Shown here: positions 11,991 through 12,073 of the stretch, one piece after another | How positions within the stretch are numbered: position 1 is the stretch's first letter | Layout: each line of letters begins with the position of its first letter | DNA from: Oscillospiraceae bacterium | Lineage (GTDB): Bacteria > Bacillota > Clostridia > Oscillospirales > Ruminococcaceae | DNA length: 12,073 nucleotides | Direction: 5' to 3' | Assembly (NCBI GenBank): GCA_014858325.1 | Contig: RKCM01000137.1 | Location: forward strand, 1 to 12,073 | Program-made: the position numbers and the translations under genes | Notes under the pieces: model-generated | Told to the model about the DNA's origin: nothing | The model's database searches: none | What the model saw: the letters and a program-made list of their open reading frames with translations, nothing else

Positions 11991-12073
11991 CGGGGCGAAA
12001 TGAGGAGAGAACTCCTTCCGTCAAAGCCTTTCGGCTTTGCCACCTCCCTCAAAGAGGGAGGCTTTAAGGCTCC
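11991..12073. repeat. Part of a MITE-like intergenic repeat with nested hairpins (runs off the window)
   Basis: Three stems follow in close order: AGGAG/CTCCT (12003-12007 with 12012-12016), CAAAGCC/GGCTTTG (12022-12028 with 12033-12039) and CCTCCCTC/GAGGGAGG (12043-12050 with 12054-12061). The pattern of a GGGAGG stem, GTGGC, a short GC stem and GACGGAAGGAG resembles intergenic repeats I recall from many gut Clostridia; no search was run. The left boundary is uncertain and may include the hairpin at 11928-11966. The gene-free stretch 11891-12073 holds only these two structures and the metY ribosome site. Confidence 0.6.

Noticed and set aside
11891..12052. N-terminal extension of MetY in the same open frame
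   Set aside because: The extension translates the hairpin and MITE-like repeat. The ATG at 11890 has a good ribosome site and fits the family's N-terminus.
9668..12067. A 799-codon open frame on the plus strand opposite metY, metA and the peptidase-side gap
   Set aside because: It lies wholly antisense to well-supported enzyme genes. Its composition (Gly, Ala, His, Val, Leu-rich, no recognisable domain) is what GC-rich codon bias produces on the complementary strand.
11891..12073. SAM riboswitch or T-box upstream of the methionine operon
   Set aside because: The stems present are simple hairpins of a repeat element. No T-box bulge sequence or SAM-I-type conserved core was seen.

Overview
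The window looks like chromosome of a GC-rich gut Clostridia species (Oscillospirales, Faecalibacterium/Gemmiger-like). This is inferred from the strong G/C third-position bias, the AAGGAGG-type ribosome sites, the gene families present and a clostridial-type nested-hairpin repeat at the right edge. No tRNA, rRNA, CRISPR array, phage gene or transposase is visible.

Layout. (1) 2-862 (+) is the 3' part of hemW, abutting a convergent gene for an unrecognised membrane protein (863-1555, -). (2) 1566-1955 is a compact type I toxin-antitoxin-like locus. It has a 33-residue BsrG/holin-like peptide gene on the minus strand, a convergent antisense RNA with a perfect-consensus promoter on the plus strand, and a shared bidirectional terminator. 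(3) 1963-5851 holds an ABC importer (ATPase, permease and, further upstream, an NMT1/SsuA-type binding protein, all -), interrupted by a plus-strand BrnQ carrier gene with its own promoter and terminator. (4) 5897-8252 (+) is a three-gene operon: Crp/Fnr regulator, GtrB/DPM1-like glycosyltransferase and flavin-reductase-like protein. (5) 8265-8550 is a second locus built like the first, with a different 19-residue peptide (MRITFHIGEFTITIIVKKR). (6) 11890-8606 (-) is a methionine operon: metY, an acetyl-CoA-type metA and a DmpA-like P1 peptidase, ending in a strong terminator. (7) 11891-12073 holds a 39-bp hairpin and part of a MITE-like repeat.

How the parts fit. MetA (with Glu111, the residue tied to acetyl-CoA use) and MetY form a two-step route from homoserine through O-acetylhomoserine to homocysteine. 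The ABC genes probably make one importer, substrate unknown.

The most interesting content is the pair of small-RNA/peptide loci. Their antisense-RNA promoters and 5' ends are nearly the same (TTGACAATT, 17-bp spacer, TATACTAGAAA, then GAAAAAGGCACTG) although the peptides differ. In both, the peptide mRNA starts with a hairpin followed by GGCACTGC, so each locus is bounded by an inverted repeat. In locus 1 this repeat reaches 17 matched bases with a single one-base indel. This suggests a modular RNA-regulated peptide family with a shared control design. Toxicity and the regulatory mechanism are inferred, not shown.
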